Origin: Carboxylicivirga sp.
GTDB taxonomy: Bacteria; Bacteroidota; Bacteroidia; Bacteroidales; Marinilabiliaceae
Direction of reading: 5' to 3'
DNA: 64,000 bases
Assembly (NCBI GenBank): GCA_025210475.1
Contig: JAOARW010000029.1
Coordinates: 41,872-105,871 of the forward strand
The position numbers were made by a program, and so were the translations under genes. Under the pieces are notes generated by a model that was not told the origin of the DNA, did no database searches, and saw only the letters and a list, made by a program, of their open reading frames with translations. This document shows, one piece after another, positions 41,651 to 50,496 of the stretch. Position 1 is the stretch's first letter, and every line of letters begins with the position of its first letter.

Positions 41651-44281
41651 TTAATTGATGTTAATACCAACTCTGAATCCCCAGCGGGCGTAACTGCCAT
41701 CTTCAAATCCGGCAAACACACCGGCATTCCCTATCAGGAAGATCTGATCGATGCTATAGCCTACTTCCACATAGTTTTTGAAGTTGGGTTGAGTTAGGTA
41801 GCTTGTATAAACATTTTCCGTCCACAAGCGATTACTCAATACAGGCAGAAATTTAAGCAGTAGGTAAGGTGTGGTGTAGGAAACATGTGCCTTGGCATAC
41901 CACTCATTGGTGCTGTATCGGTAATCGTCCAATAGCATAAATGCGTTTTTAAACGATTTAAAATTGACAGGAATCTCCGATGTATTAAAATGGTTAAAGC
42001 GCGAAAAATGCATTTGATCGTTGCGTGAGAAATAACCGGCACCAATCTGCCAGTTAAAGGCATTGAAAATACCCCATTCTTTGCTTTGGGATATTTCACC
42101 GCGAATCACTTCATAGTCAGAATCACTGTCAAACACATTGCTTAATCCCCGCTGATAATTAACCCGGAAAGTCGGATACTTCGAACCGTAAAGGATTTTT
42201 CGTCCTTTGTACATGCGGTAACGCATACGTGGCGTATAGCTTATTGCAACAGAAGTAAACATATCCGATTGATCAGCCAGATGGGATGGAGCTAATTGAT
42301 CGTGTGGAATATTAGGTGCGTAGTCCTTATCCTGGTCGATAATCGACCAATTGGTATTATTTTCCAATTGCTGATACCAGCTGTAAGAAGCGGCCAAATT
42401 GACCCGCATACCATGAATCAGATCAAAAGAACCATTAATAGCAGCATAATCTTTTTGGTATAACTTCATGTAATGATCTTTGAAGAAAAGAGCCGAGAAC
42501 ATATTTAAGGTGCGGTCGATACCATAACGGCTATTAAAGTCTTTACTTAACTGACCGCCGGAGACTGATATGGCAGCCCGGCTTTTGGGCGCGAAATTGA
42601 TCCTGGAATTCAAGTCCCACATTAGTTTCTCACGGGCAAAGGCATATTGCACCATGGGTTCGATCCGTATTGATCGTACCGAATCAATTTTATGGCGGAT
42701 GGTAAATTTTTGCTGATAGCTCCAACCATCCACGGCATTAAAGTCAACTTGTCCAAGTCCGATCAGGCCATGGTAGGTAATGCGTGTGCTGGAGTCGTTG
42801 GCGAAAAACGTATGACCCGATAAAAAGCCATCGGACACCTTGCTGAAAGCCGATCTCTTTTTCTTGGTTTTTGTAGTATCTATTTTTACTTCGGCCAGTT
42901 TAATGGAATCTTTGATTTCGAAACTTCGTAATTCATCGCCTGTTAAAGGAATCGGACGAATGCTTTCCCAATAGCTGGAATCGCGTTTGGTACTGTCTTT
43001 CTTATGGGTAATCTTGTAAGTGTTTTTGATCTCCAGCGATTCATTTTCATCTTCTTCTTTACGCGATTCTTTTTCTATCAATCGCGATAATTTGATCATT
43101 TCACGGTTCGACAACTCTTCTTTGGCCAGCAATTCCTCCATCTTCTTTTGCTGACGTGTCATTTCCTCCTCTTTTTGGGCTTGTTCTTCTTCCGCTTTTT
43201 TTGCCGCTTCTTCGGCTGCATACTGTTTCATCAAAACATTGGGCACAGGTAAGCTGGTGTTTAGAGCAATGTTGGAGTATTTAACAGACCCGGCATAACG
43301 GAAATCGGCCTTAACCCCAAATATAGAAGCCTTAACAATAAAGCGGTGACTGATGGGTAACCACGACCGCTCTTTTACCGGCGCATAAACCTGTTTGATG
43401 TTGATTTCTCCGAAAAATGCATCGTTGGTGACATCAATGGAGTGGATGTTCCACAAATTATCAACAATGTAGATATACCCGTTATAGGTTTGCTGACTTT
43501 TACGTTTGGGAATAACTTTAATTTTATTTACCGCTACATCACCCTCGTAAAAAAAACCTTCGTACATAAATTTGTAATGAGAAAAGGCATTGGGTGCCAA
43601 AGGTGAAATGGCCATGTCCTGGTGTGGCTCATAGAAACTATAGGTGATATACCCCATCACATCATCGTCGTTGGAATCGGGGAAAGTACTACGGGATGAA
43701 ATAACGGTGTGGTTGTATTTATCGGGCGCAGTAAATTCGATTTCGTTCATCGATTCCATCGTATAGGTTTCGCCCACTTTAATATCCGGTGCTTCCTCAT
43801 CCTTTTCCATCATTTTCTGAAACAGTTTGGGAATTTTCTTCATCAATAAACTCCCTTTGAGGTATACTTCAGCTTTGTATTGCTCGGTTTGACGCTGGTA
43901 GTAAGGGGCCAGGCTAATAGCTTTTCGCATAATGGGGTAAGCCGGATCTTCTCCGCCTGAGAATACCCTGACTTCTTTAATGCGGTATTCTTGTTTTTTC
44001 AGAACGATATTGTTGGTTACAAATTGATCCTGAACATGCACCTTTACTTCGTTTTTTTGGAAGCCTAATCCTTGAAAAATAATGGTGTACTGACCATTGG
44101 GTAGCTGTATTTCGTATTCACCCAAATCGTTGGTAGTGGTGCCGGTTGTGGTTTCTTTCAGGTAAATGGTGGCAAATGGAATTGAGTTTCCTTCTTCATC
44201 GTTAACGGTTCCTCTAACGCCTTGGGCTATTGAAATAACAGGTAACAACAAGAAGAATACAAACAAATAAATTTCTCGCAT
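41651..44281 (-). CDS. DUF5686 outer-membrane protein with carboxypeptidase-like regulatory domain
   Basis: An 876-residue exported protein. Signal peptide about 1-19 (LLLPVISIAQ). Residues 20-100 are a CarboxypepD_reg-like beta-sandwich (VRGTVNDEEGNSIPFATIYL, TTNDLGEYEIQLPNGQY). The DUF5686 region then runs to the C-terminus, which shows beta-barrel character and ends LGFRVGININ-like (RWGFRVGININ). A charged stretch near 355-440, rich in E and K (AEEAAKKAEEEQAQKEEEM), is probably a coiled or disordered insert. The family is widespread in Bacteroidota and related to outer-membrane assembly or transport; no function is established. Confidence 0.88.
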   Translation of the reverse strand: MREIYLFVFFLLLPVISIAQGVRGTVNDEEGNSIPFATIYLKETTTGTTTNDLGEYEIQLPNGQYTIIFQGLGFQKNEVKVHVQDQFVTNNIVLKKQEYRIKEVRVFSGGEDPAYPIMRKAISLAPYYQRQTEQYKAEVYLKGSLLMKKIPKLFQKMMEKDEEAPDIKVGETYTMESMNEIEFTAPDKYNHTVISSRSTFPDSNDDDVMGYITYSFYEPHQDMAISPLAPNAFSHYKFMYEGFFYEGDVAVNKIKVIPKRKSQQTYNGYIYIVDNLWNIHSIDVTNDAFFGEINIKQVYAPVKERSWLPISHRFIVKASIFGVKADFRYAGSVKYSNIALNTSLPVPNVLMKQYAAEEAAKKAEEEQAQKEEEMTRQQKKMEELLAKEELSNREMIKLSRLIEKESRKEEDENESLEIKNTYKITHKKDSTKRDSSYWESIRPIPLTGDELRSFEIKDSIKLAEVKIDTTKTKKKRSAFSKVSDGFLSGHTFFANDSSTRITYHGLIGLGQVDFNAVDGWSYQQKFTIRHKIDSVRSIRIEPMVQYAFAREKLMWDLNSRINFAPKSRAAISVSGGQLSKDFNSRYGIDRTLNMFSALFFKDHYMKLYQKDYAAINGSFDLIHGMRVNLAASYSWYQQLENNTNWSIIDQDKDYAPNIPHDQLAPSHLADQSDMFTSVAISYTPRMRYRMYKGRKILYGSKYPTFRVNYQRGLSNVFDSDSDYEVIRGEISQSKEWGIFNAFNWQIGAGYFSRNDQMHFSRFNHFNTSEIPVNFKSFKNAFMLLDDYRYSTNEWYAKAHVSYTTPYLLLKFLPVLSNRLWTENVYTSYLTQPNFKNYVEVGYSIDQIFLIGNAGVFAGFEDGSYARWGFRVGININ

Positions 44282-44440
44282 AGGTTAAGTGTTAAGATTA
44301 CTGGTTTAAGCAATGCAAATTTATATAATTAAAATTAAATATAAATTTACGCGCTTACATCGTCATATATTTTCAATATAAGGCGAATAAGTATCAATAA
44401 TAGTTACAGCAATCTCAACTAAAAAAAGTTTGTTTTTTGT

Positions 44441-45202
44441 TTAGAACTTCAAACTGAAGGAGTTGTTGATGGTATAAAACAATTGATCAACATCAGGTGG
44501 TACCAGGTTGTCGTAGTCGAAGCGAAGATACAGTGCGAATGAAAACTTCTTGGTGATTTTCACATTAAAGCGCGTTTCGCTCCAGATCCTGAAATCAGCC
44601 GGATCGGAGTAGTCCGGTTCGTAATAGGTGCTATGCGATAACGATGCATTTTGCGACATTTTCCAGTCGGTCGAAAGCATCGAACTGAATTTTACCAGGC
44701 TCTTGCGTCGTTCGTAGCTACTTGTTTCAAATAACTCATTCAGATAAATGGTGTAGGCCACCAGGAAAAGCGAAAACTTCTCTTTGTCGGCAATGTTAAA
44801 ACGCGGACCACCACCCATAATGTGTCGGTGTTTTAACTGTTTTACCCGGTTATACTGATACTGGTAAAAAGCCTCGGCAATGATAATTTTCTCCGGCACC
44901 CAGTAGTTGTATTTAAACATCAATCCACCGTTGTTCACATTGCGCTCGTCGTCTACCTGGCTAAAGCCAATGTCCGACGAAAACAGATAAGTATTATCGT
45001 TGTCGTTGTACTGCAACTTAAAACGAGAACTGAGCTGCATTAAATCTTTGGTTGTGTGCACAAAATTTAATCCCAGGTTAACATCGCCTTGAAATCCTTT
45101 GTTGGGATTTTTAGTACGTCGCTTATCTATGCTGACAATTTGAGCAATGGATGATATACTTACCAGGGTGAACAGAACGATAATTAACGATTTCTTGTGC
45201 AT
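44441..45202 (-). CDS. DUF481-like outer-membrane beta-barrel protein
   Basis: A 253-residue exported protein (signal peptide about 1-20, LVSISSIAQ). The rest is a run of alternating beta strands typical of DUF481 / small porin-like barrels: GDVNLGLNFVHTTKDLMQLS, LFSSDIGFSQVDDERNV, FYQYQYNRVKQLKHRHIMGG, and a terminal INNSFSLKF strand ending in Phe. Function unknown. It lies between the DUF5686 gene and a divergent aminotransferase gene. Confidence 0.78.
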   Translation of the reverse strand: MHKKSLIIVLFTLVSISSIAQIVSIDKRRTKNPNKGFQGDVNLGLNFVHTTKDLMQLSSRFKLQYNDNDNTYLFSSDIGFSQVDDERNVNNGGLMFKYNYWVPEKIIIAEAFYQYQYNRVKQLKHRHIMGGGPRFNIADKEKFSLFLVAYTIYLNELFETSSYERRKSLVKFSSMLSTDWKMSQNASLSHSTYYEPDYSDPADFRIWSETRFNVKITKKFSFALYLRFDYDNLVPPDVDQLFYTINNSFSLKF

Positions 45203-45389
45203 GCAGACTTATATTTTAAGGACAAAAATAGAGTTTCTGTTGAGATGAGGAAAACAGAAATGCTTTCTTGATGAACTTCCTTGCGATTGGGCGAGAAAAA
45301 ACTGTTGAAAATCATGAAATTTGTATGGATATAAAATCTAAATTTGTCAACAGTTAAGCTTAAGTAAAATCGCTTTTAAAAATAGTATA

Positions 45390-46589
45390 ATGCCTAACAT
45401 TTCAGATAGAGGACAACAGATGCCGGCTTCGCCAATTCGTAAATTGGTACCTTATGCCGAGGCCGCTAAAGCAAAAGGAACTAAGGTTTATCATTTAAAT
45501 ATCGGTCAGCCTGATATTAAAACTCCTGAAGTTGCTTTGGATGCTATTCGTAATATTGATATGAAAGTGGTTGAATACAGTCACTCGGCCGGTATTGTGA
45601 GTTATCGACAGAAGCTGGCTAAGATGTATCAAAACATCAATATCAATGTCGACGAAAATGAGATATTGGTGACAGCCGGTGGTTCAGAGGCCATTACTTT
45701 TGCTTTTTTAACTTGCTTAAATCCTGGTGATGAGGTGATAATTCCAGAGCCTTTTTATGCCAACTACAATGGCTTTGCTGTTTCGGCAGGAGTGGTTGTT
45801 AAGCCAATTCGTTCGAGCATTGAAGATGGATTTGCTTTGCCGGCCATTGAGGAGTTTGAAAAGATGATTACACCAAATACCAAAGCGATTGTTATCTGTA
45901 ATCCGAATAACCCAACTGGCTACTTATATTCTCAGGAAGAAATGGATCAGCTGAAACAAATTGTTTTGAAGCACGATTTGTATTTATTCTCCGATGAGGT
46001 ATATCGTGAATTTTGCTACGATGGAGAGAAACATATTTCGGCTATGCACCTTTCGGGAATTGAGAACAATGTGGTGATGTTTGATTCAGTATCGAAGCGC
46101 TACAGCGAGTGTGGTGTTCGAATTGGCGCTTTGGTAACTAAAAACAAAGCAATTCTGGAAACTGCCTTAAAATTTGGTCAGGCACGTTTGAGCCCTCCTG
46201 GATTTGGTCAAATTGCAGCGGAAGCATCATTGGATACCCCGCAAGAGTATTTTGAAGAAGTATATAATGAATACATCGATCGTCGTAACTTCCTGGTTGA
46301 AGGCTTAAATAAAATTGAAGGCGTATTTACTCCAATGCCTAAAGGAGCCTTTTATACAGTGGCTAAATTACCAATTGATGATTCGGATAAGTTTTGTCAG
46401 TGGATTCTTAGTGATTTTGCTCACGAAGGACAAACGGTGATGATGGCACCGGCCTCAGGTTTTTACAGTACCCCGGGTGCCGGTAAAAACGAAGTTCGCA
46501 TCGCTTATGTACTTAACAAGGAAGATTTAGGCAATGCTTTGGATACTTTGGAAGCTGCATTAAAAGCTTATCCGGGACGTACACTATAA
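45390..46589 (+). CDS. Class I/II PLP-dependent aminotransferase (aspartate-type)
   Basis: A 399-residue fold-type I aminotransferase, soluble. SDRGQQMPASPIRKLVPYA is the N-terminal arm typical of the Bacteroidota aspartate/tyrosine aminotransferase group; GQPDIKTP, VTAGGSEAITFAFL (phosphate loop), VICNPNNPTGYLYS, FSDEVYREF and FDSVSKRYSECGVRIG (PLP Lys) follow. It most likely exchanges aspartate or an aromatic amino acid with 2-oxoglutarate; the exact pair cannot be read. A TAAATTTG -7 box is at 45339-45346. A terminator follows. Confidence 0.9.
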   Translation: MPNISDRGQQMPASPIRKLVPYAEAAKAKGTKVYHLNIGQPDIKTPEVALDAIRNIDMKVVEYSHSAGIVSYRQKLAKMYQNININVDENEILVTAGGSEAITFAFLTCLNPGDEVIIPEPFYANYNGFAVSAGVVVKPIRSSIEDGFALPAIEEFEKMITPNTKAIVICNPNNPTGYLYSQEEMDQLKQIVLKHDLYLFSDEVYREFCYDGEKHISAMHLSGIENNVVMFDSVSKRYSECGVRIGALVTKNKAILETALKFGQARLSPPGFGQIAAEASLDTPQEYFEEVYNEYIDRRNFLVEGLNKIEGVFTPMPKGAFYTVAKLPIDDSDKFCQWILSDFAHEGQTVMMAPASGFYSTPGAGKNEVRIAYVLNKEDLGNALDTLEAALKAYPGRTL

Positions 46590-46614
46590 GTATTTTGTAC
46601 CGATAAAATATAGG

Positions 46615-46644
46615 AAGCCAGGGTTTATACTCTGGCTTTTTTTA
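46615..46644 (+). terminator. Terminator after the aminotransferase
   Basis: AAGCCAG / CTGGCTT stem followed by a T run. Confidence 0.85.
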
Positions 46645-46689
46645 TGCTTTTTATTAAATGCGATTTCCATGGAATTACAAGTGAGCATA

Positions 46690-46718
46690 TTGAACTATCA
46701 GTGCTTTTTCTAACTTTG
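46690..46718 (+). promoter_or_regulatory. Promoter of the permease gene
   Basis: TTG (46690-46692), an 18-nt spacer and TAACTTTG (46711-46718), an exact TAnnTTTG. The start codon is only about 16 bp further on, so the leader is very short. Confidence 0.6.
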
Positions 46719-46734
46719 TACAAAACCGTGCACA

Positions 46735-47979
46735 TTGAATATTGAATTATTTATAGCAAGAAAAATTGCTTCCGGAGGTTTGGTCGGTAAAAAACTGGCA
46801 GGCCCGGTAATAAAAGTAGCTACCTTAGGAATTGTATTAGGAATGGTCGTGATGATTTTATCATTGTCGATTGGTTTCGGTTTTAAGGGCGAAATTCGGG
46901 AAAAGATATCCGGATTTGCTTCGCATATCCAAATCATGAGCTACGATTACAATTACTCACCCGAAACAAATCCCATTAGTACCGATAAAACTTTGGAAAC
47001 CACCGTTGGTTTAATTGATGGGGTAGAATACATGCAACGCTTTGCTACCAAGCCAGGCATTATCAAAGCCAAAGATGCGATTCAGGGCGTGGTGCTTAAA
47101 GGTGTGGGCGACGAGTATAACTGGGATTTTGTTCAATCGATTCTTACCGAAGGCCGTTTGCCAAATTATAGTGATAGTATACGATCCGATGAGTTATTAT
47201 TGTCCACCGAGCTGGCAAATATGCTCAATGTAAAGGTAGGCGATAAGCTGCGAATGTATTTTATTCAGAATAGGACTTTAATGCGCCGTTTCGATATTGT
47301 GGGCTTGTATAACTCTCACTTTCCGGAGTATGATAAGCTTTATGCCTTTGTTGATATTAAACACATTCAGAAATTAAATGGCTGGAACGAAAACCAGGTG
47401 TCCGGTTATGAAATAGGCGTTGATCAATTTGACCGCATGCACCAGGTGAATGAAGAGATTTACTACCTGACGAGTGCCATGGTGGAAGACGATGGTTCTA
47501 TGCTTCGTAATCGTACCATTGAGCAATTACAGCCACAGATTTTTGGATGGCTCGATATCCTGGACACCAACGTTTATGTGATTCTGATTTTAATTGTATT
47601 GGTGGCCAGTTTTAACATGATATCCGGTTTGTTAATACTCATTCTTGAGCGCACCAACATGATTGGAATCATGAAAGCCATTGGTGCCGAAGACTGGAAG
47701 CTACGTAAGGTTTTTATATACTTATCGGGCTTTATAATTGGTCGTGGACTTTTATGGGGGAATGCCATAGGTATATCCCTGTGTCTGATTCAAAAATACA
47801 CGCAAATATTCACGCTTGATCCGGCAAATTACTACTTGTCAACCGTGCCAATTTATCTCAATCCCGTACATCTGGTATTGCTCAATTTAGGTGTGCTGTT
47901 GGTGACAATGACCATGATGCTTGGGCCAACTTACCTGGTGTCGCGTATACTTCCTGTTAAAGCTATTCGATTTAATTAA
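46735..47979 (+). CDS. FtsX-like permease, LolC/LolE type (TTG start)
   Basis: A 414-residue ABC transporter permease. One N-terminal helix (about 26-48, VATLGIVLGMVVMILSLSIG), a long periplasmic MacB-like domain, and three C-terminal helices (about 282-305, 330-350, 375-400) with ILERTNMIGIMKAIGAED, the coupling helix to the ATPase. The N-terminus NIELFIARKIASG fits the family, and the only start matching it is TTG at 46735. In proteobacteria LolCDE extracts lipoproteins for outer-membrane delivery. No ATPase gene is adjacent, so the partner is elsewhere. Confidence 0.88.
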   Translation: MNIELFIARKIASGGLVGKKLAGPVIKVATLGIVLGMVVMILSLSIGFGFKGEIREKISGFASHIQIMSYDYNYSPETNPISTDKTLETTVGLIDGVEYMQRFATKPGIIKAKDAIQGVVLKGVGDEYNWDFVQSILTEGRLPNYSDSIRSDELLLSTELANMLNVKVGDKLRMYFIQNRTLMRRFDIVGLYNSHFPEYDKLYAFVDIKHIQKLNGWNENQVSGYEIGVDQFDRMHQVNEEIYYLTSAMVEDDGSMLRNRTIEQLQPQIFGWLDILDTNVYVILILIVLVASFNMISGLLILILERTNMIGIMKAIGAEDWKLRKVFIYLSGFIIGRGLLWGNAIGISLCLIQKYTQIFTLDPANYYLSTVPIYLNPVHLVLLNLGVLLVTMTMMLGPTYLVSRILPVKAIRFN

Positions 47980-48230
47980 TGCTTTGTCCGCTATGCGACG
48001 GCTTGTGTTCGTAATCGAACATTTATTGAGGATTTAACATTTGTTTAAGAATTTAATTATATTTTATTTTCTTAAAAATAACATGTCTTAATTCCTTGTT
48101 ATGCAGTGTCATGGTGGGTTTTAGCTAAAACTGATTGAAAAAAAAATAACACTTTCTAAAAGATGGTACGGTTGTTGAGTTAACCCGGTCAAATACTTAA
48201 TTAAGGTTTAAGTTAATAAATGGGACAAAT
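47980..48230 (+). other. Intergenic stretch, possible small RNA
   Basis: No gene was found. A 6-bp hairpin TGTTCG / CGAACA is at 48006-48021. From about 48130 the sequence is structured and ends in the terminator at 48231, with TAACCCGGTC (near 48181) able to pair with the GGCCGGG arm of that terminator. A small RNA or leader is possible but unproven. Confidence 0.3.
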
Positions 48231-48255
48231 GGCCGGGAACGCCCGGCCTTTTTTT
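48231..48255 (+). terminator. Strong terminator
   Basis: GGCCGGG / CCCGGCC with an AACG loop and seven T. It lies 250 bp behind the permease gene, which is far for a simple 3' end. Confidence 0.88.
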
Positions 48256-48394
48256 ATGCTCTGAATTTAGTGGCCTATAACTAGGAATAATCATCGCAAT
48301 TAATTAACTTATTAACGTGAGTTCTAAAATTTAAATCGAACTCAGGTATAGAACAAACTAATGATTATACCAGTTACATTGTAAAGAAAAGGGT

Positions 48395-49075
48395 ATGAAG
48401 ACGGAGATTGATTTATTATACAGAGCGCTTACCAAACCACTTCCCGGACAGAAAGCACAGCGGCTGATGTCACCATCTGTGCGATTTACCAGCAACATCA
48501 AACATGATCATACAAAAGCACGCGTGAGCAGTGTACTAATACTTCTGTACAAGAAAAACAAGGAATGGTATATACCGCTTATTCAGCGCCCCAAATACGA
48601 CGGAGCACATAGCGGACAGGTAAGTTTTCCGGGTGGCAAGATCGAGGAGGGCGACCGTTCGCTTTTGGATACTGCTCAAAGAGAAACCATGGAAGAAATA
48701 GGTGTGCCCCCTACGTCGCTTGAATTTATTACGCAATTAAGTTCCTTGTATATCCCGAATTCTAATTTTATGGTTTATCCACAGGTATGTGTCACTAAGC
48801 AGCAGCCTGATTTTATACCCGATTTAAGGGAAGTGGAAACCATTATTGAGGCACCTGTAGCAAAACTGTTATCTCCTTCAACCATTCATCGCTTTAAACG
48901 CGAAATTAACGGTGTACAGGTTGATGCACCATTTTATAAAATCGATGATTACGTTATCTGGGGGGCAACCGCCATGATTTTAAGTGAATTTTTATCGCTG
49001 CTGAAAAACTCTGATCTTTTTACTGATCGTCTATCACATTCTTATAGTGCGTGTAACGCTCCAGAATGTCGTTAA
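48395..49075 (+). CDS. CoA pyrophosphatase-like Nudix hydrolase
   Basis: A 226-residue Nudix enzyme of the CoA-diphosphatase type, likely cleaving CoA to 4'-phosphopantetheine and 3',5'-ADP. GAHSGQVSFPGGKIEEGD carries the family-specific SGQVSFPGG lead, and the Nudix box continues TAQRETMEEIGV with all acidic metal ligands. The last 18 codons overlap the 3' end of the convergent mltF gene by 56 bp. No neighbour relates to CoA; panB and panE lie elsewhere in the window. Confidence 0.9.
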   Translation: MKTEIDLLYRALTKPLPGQKAQRLMSPSVRFTSNIKHDHTKARVSSVLILLYKKNKEWYIPLIQRPKYDGAHSGQVSFPGGKIEEGDRSLLDTAQRETMEEIGVPPTSLEFITQLSSLYIPNSNFMVYPQVCVTKQQPDFIPDLREVETIIEAPVAKLLSPSTIHRFKREINGVQVDAPFYKIDDYVIWGATAMILSEFLSLLKNSDLFTDRLSHSYSACNAPECR

Positions 49076-50429
49076 CGTAATGGAAAGGCTCTTCACCCCG
49101 ACAATACCCGTACTTTACCACCGGATCGTTATAAAATGATGGCTTGGACTTGTTAAGCAAATAATAATCCACGTTATCATCCCATTTATGCGGGTTTTTA
49201 TTGTTCTTTTCAGCCAGGCGCATGGCATCTTCCACGTGGCCCGGACCTACGTTGTAAGAGGCTAAAACAAACTTAAGGCGTTCATCCGGATCTTCAATGA
49301 CCTCTTTAAAACGCTTGTCGAGCCAGATTAAAAACTTCAATCCGCCCTGAATATTATCCTGGGGGGAGGTAATTTCTTTAACCCCAAAGGTCTCGGCAGT
49401 TTGTGGCATCAGCTGCATTAAGCCAATGGCACCGGCCCAGCTCTCAACCTCGGGCAGGAAACGCGATTCCTGATAAATCAATGCGGCTACCAGGCGCCAA
49501 TCCAGATTATGCTTCTCGCACTCTTCCTTTATAATGGCATCGTAGTTTGATACACGACCACCTTTAATTGAGTGAAAGCTTGAATTAACCAGGTGCGTTG
49601 AACGCTTATTGATGAAATATTTGCGGTAAATGCGTTTGTATTGATTGGTCTTTTTGAAATTAATCAACCAGTTATCGATCACATCTTTTAAATCGGATGC
49701 ATTGGGGCGCACCGCCCATCCAATCTTTTGCGGAAAGCTAACGGCTGTTTCCACATCAATGTTATTATAAAAGTTAAGGTTGATGCGGGCCAGGTTATCG
49801 TCGCAAACGGTATATGGAATTTCTCCGCTGGCCACCAGGGCAATCAATTGTTCCACTTCGTAATCGGGTATCTCAACAATGTTGATGCTGTCACCAATTT
49901 CGTTCCCAAGGCTTTTTAGGCGCGTTACATAGGCCGAATTTTCCTGCACGTAAATGGTTTTACCGCCTAAGTCCAATTGATTGCGTATTAATTGCTGCGC
50001 TGTGGTTTTTTCTTCGGGCTTTTGTTGCACCAGCACCTGGTGAGTTATGCAATGTGGTTCGGTAAACGTCACTTCATGACTCCGGTCGCGTGTAATGGTC
50101 AAGTTCATGGCGATTAAATCAACTTCGCCGCTCAGTAGTTTGTTAAAGTTGGCTTCAACATCATTGGAAACAACAATTTCGAGCTTTAAGCCCAAAGTGT
50201 TACTTAGTGCCTGCAATAATTCCAGCTGGTAACCCAGTGGGCGCCCCTTGTAAACAAAATAGTTGGTTGAATTATAATCTGTAACAACACGTATTTTTCC
50301 CCTTTCAACAATGTCGTTCAAATCAATCGAAACCTGTTCTTTTGATTTTTCTGATTTCGCCTTCTCACTATTAACCTGGCAACCCAGTGTTAATGCAGCC
50401 AATATGCCTATCAGTACTCGTAATCGCAT
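49020..50429 (-). CDS. mltF: Membrane-bound lytic transglycosylase F
   Basis: A 469-residue lipoprotein (LAALTLGCQ lipobox). Residues about 35-265 are a periplasmic solute-binding domain (SBP_bac_3: KIRVVTDYNSTNYFVYKGRP), regulatory in the E. coli MltF; the SLT domain follows at about 290-450 with ALIYQESRFLPEVES (catalytic Glu), GAIGLMQLMPQTAE and VLASYNVGPGHVEDAM. It cuts peptidoglycan strands at the outer-membrane face. Its end overlaps the Nudix gene by 56 bp. Confidence 0.94.
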   Translation of the reverse strand: MRLRVLIGILAALTLGCQVNSEKAKSEKSKEQVSIDLNDIVERGKIRVVTDYNSTNYFVYKGRPLGYQLELLQALSNTLGLKLEIVVSNDVEANFNKLLSGEVDLIAMNLTITRDRSHEVTFTEPHCITHQVLVQQKPEEKTTAQQLIRNQLDLGGKTIYVQENSAYVTRLKSLGNEIGDSINIVEIPDYEVEQLIALVASGEIPYTVCDDNLARINLNFYNNIDVETAVSFPQKIGWAVRPNASDLKDVIDNWLINFKKTNQYKRIYRKYFINKRSTHLVNSSFHSIKGGRVSNYDAIIKEECEKHNLDWRLVAALIYQESRFLPEVESWAGAIGLMQLMPQTAETFGVKEITSPQDNIQGGLKFLIWLDKRFKEVIEDPDERLKFVLASYNVGPGHVEDAMRLAEKNNKNPHKWDDNVDYYLLNKSKPSFYNDPVVKYGYCRGEEPFHYVNDILERYTHYKNVIDDQ

Positions 50430-50496
50430 AATAACGTGTTTAAAAACAGCTACAAAGATAATGTCTTGTACCGATTAAGTCATTAATTAGTTACTG

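Noticed and set aside
47980..48230. A short peptide gene ATGGGACAAATGG at 48220
   Set aside because: It runs straight through the terminator stem and has no ribosome site.
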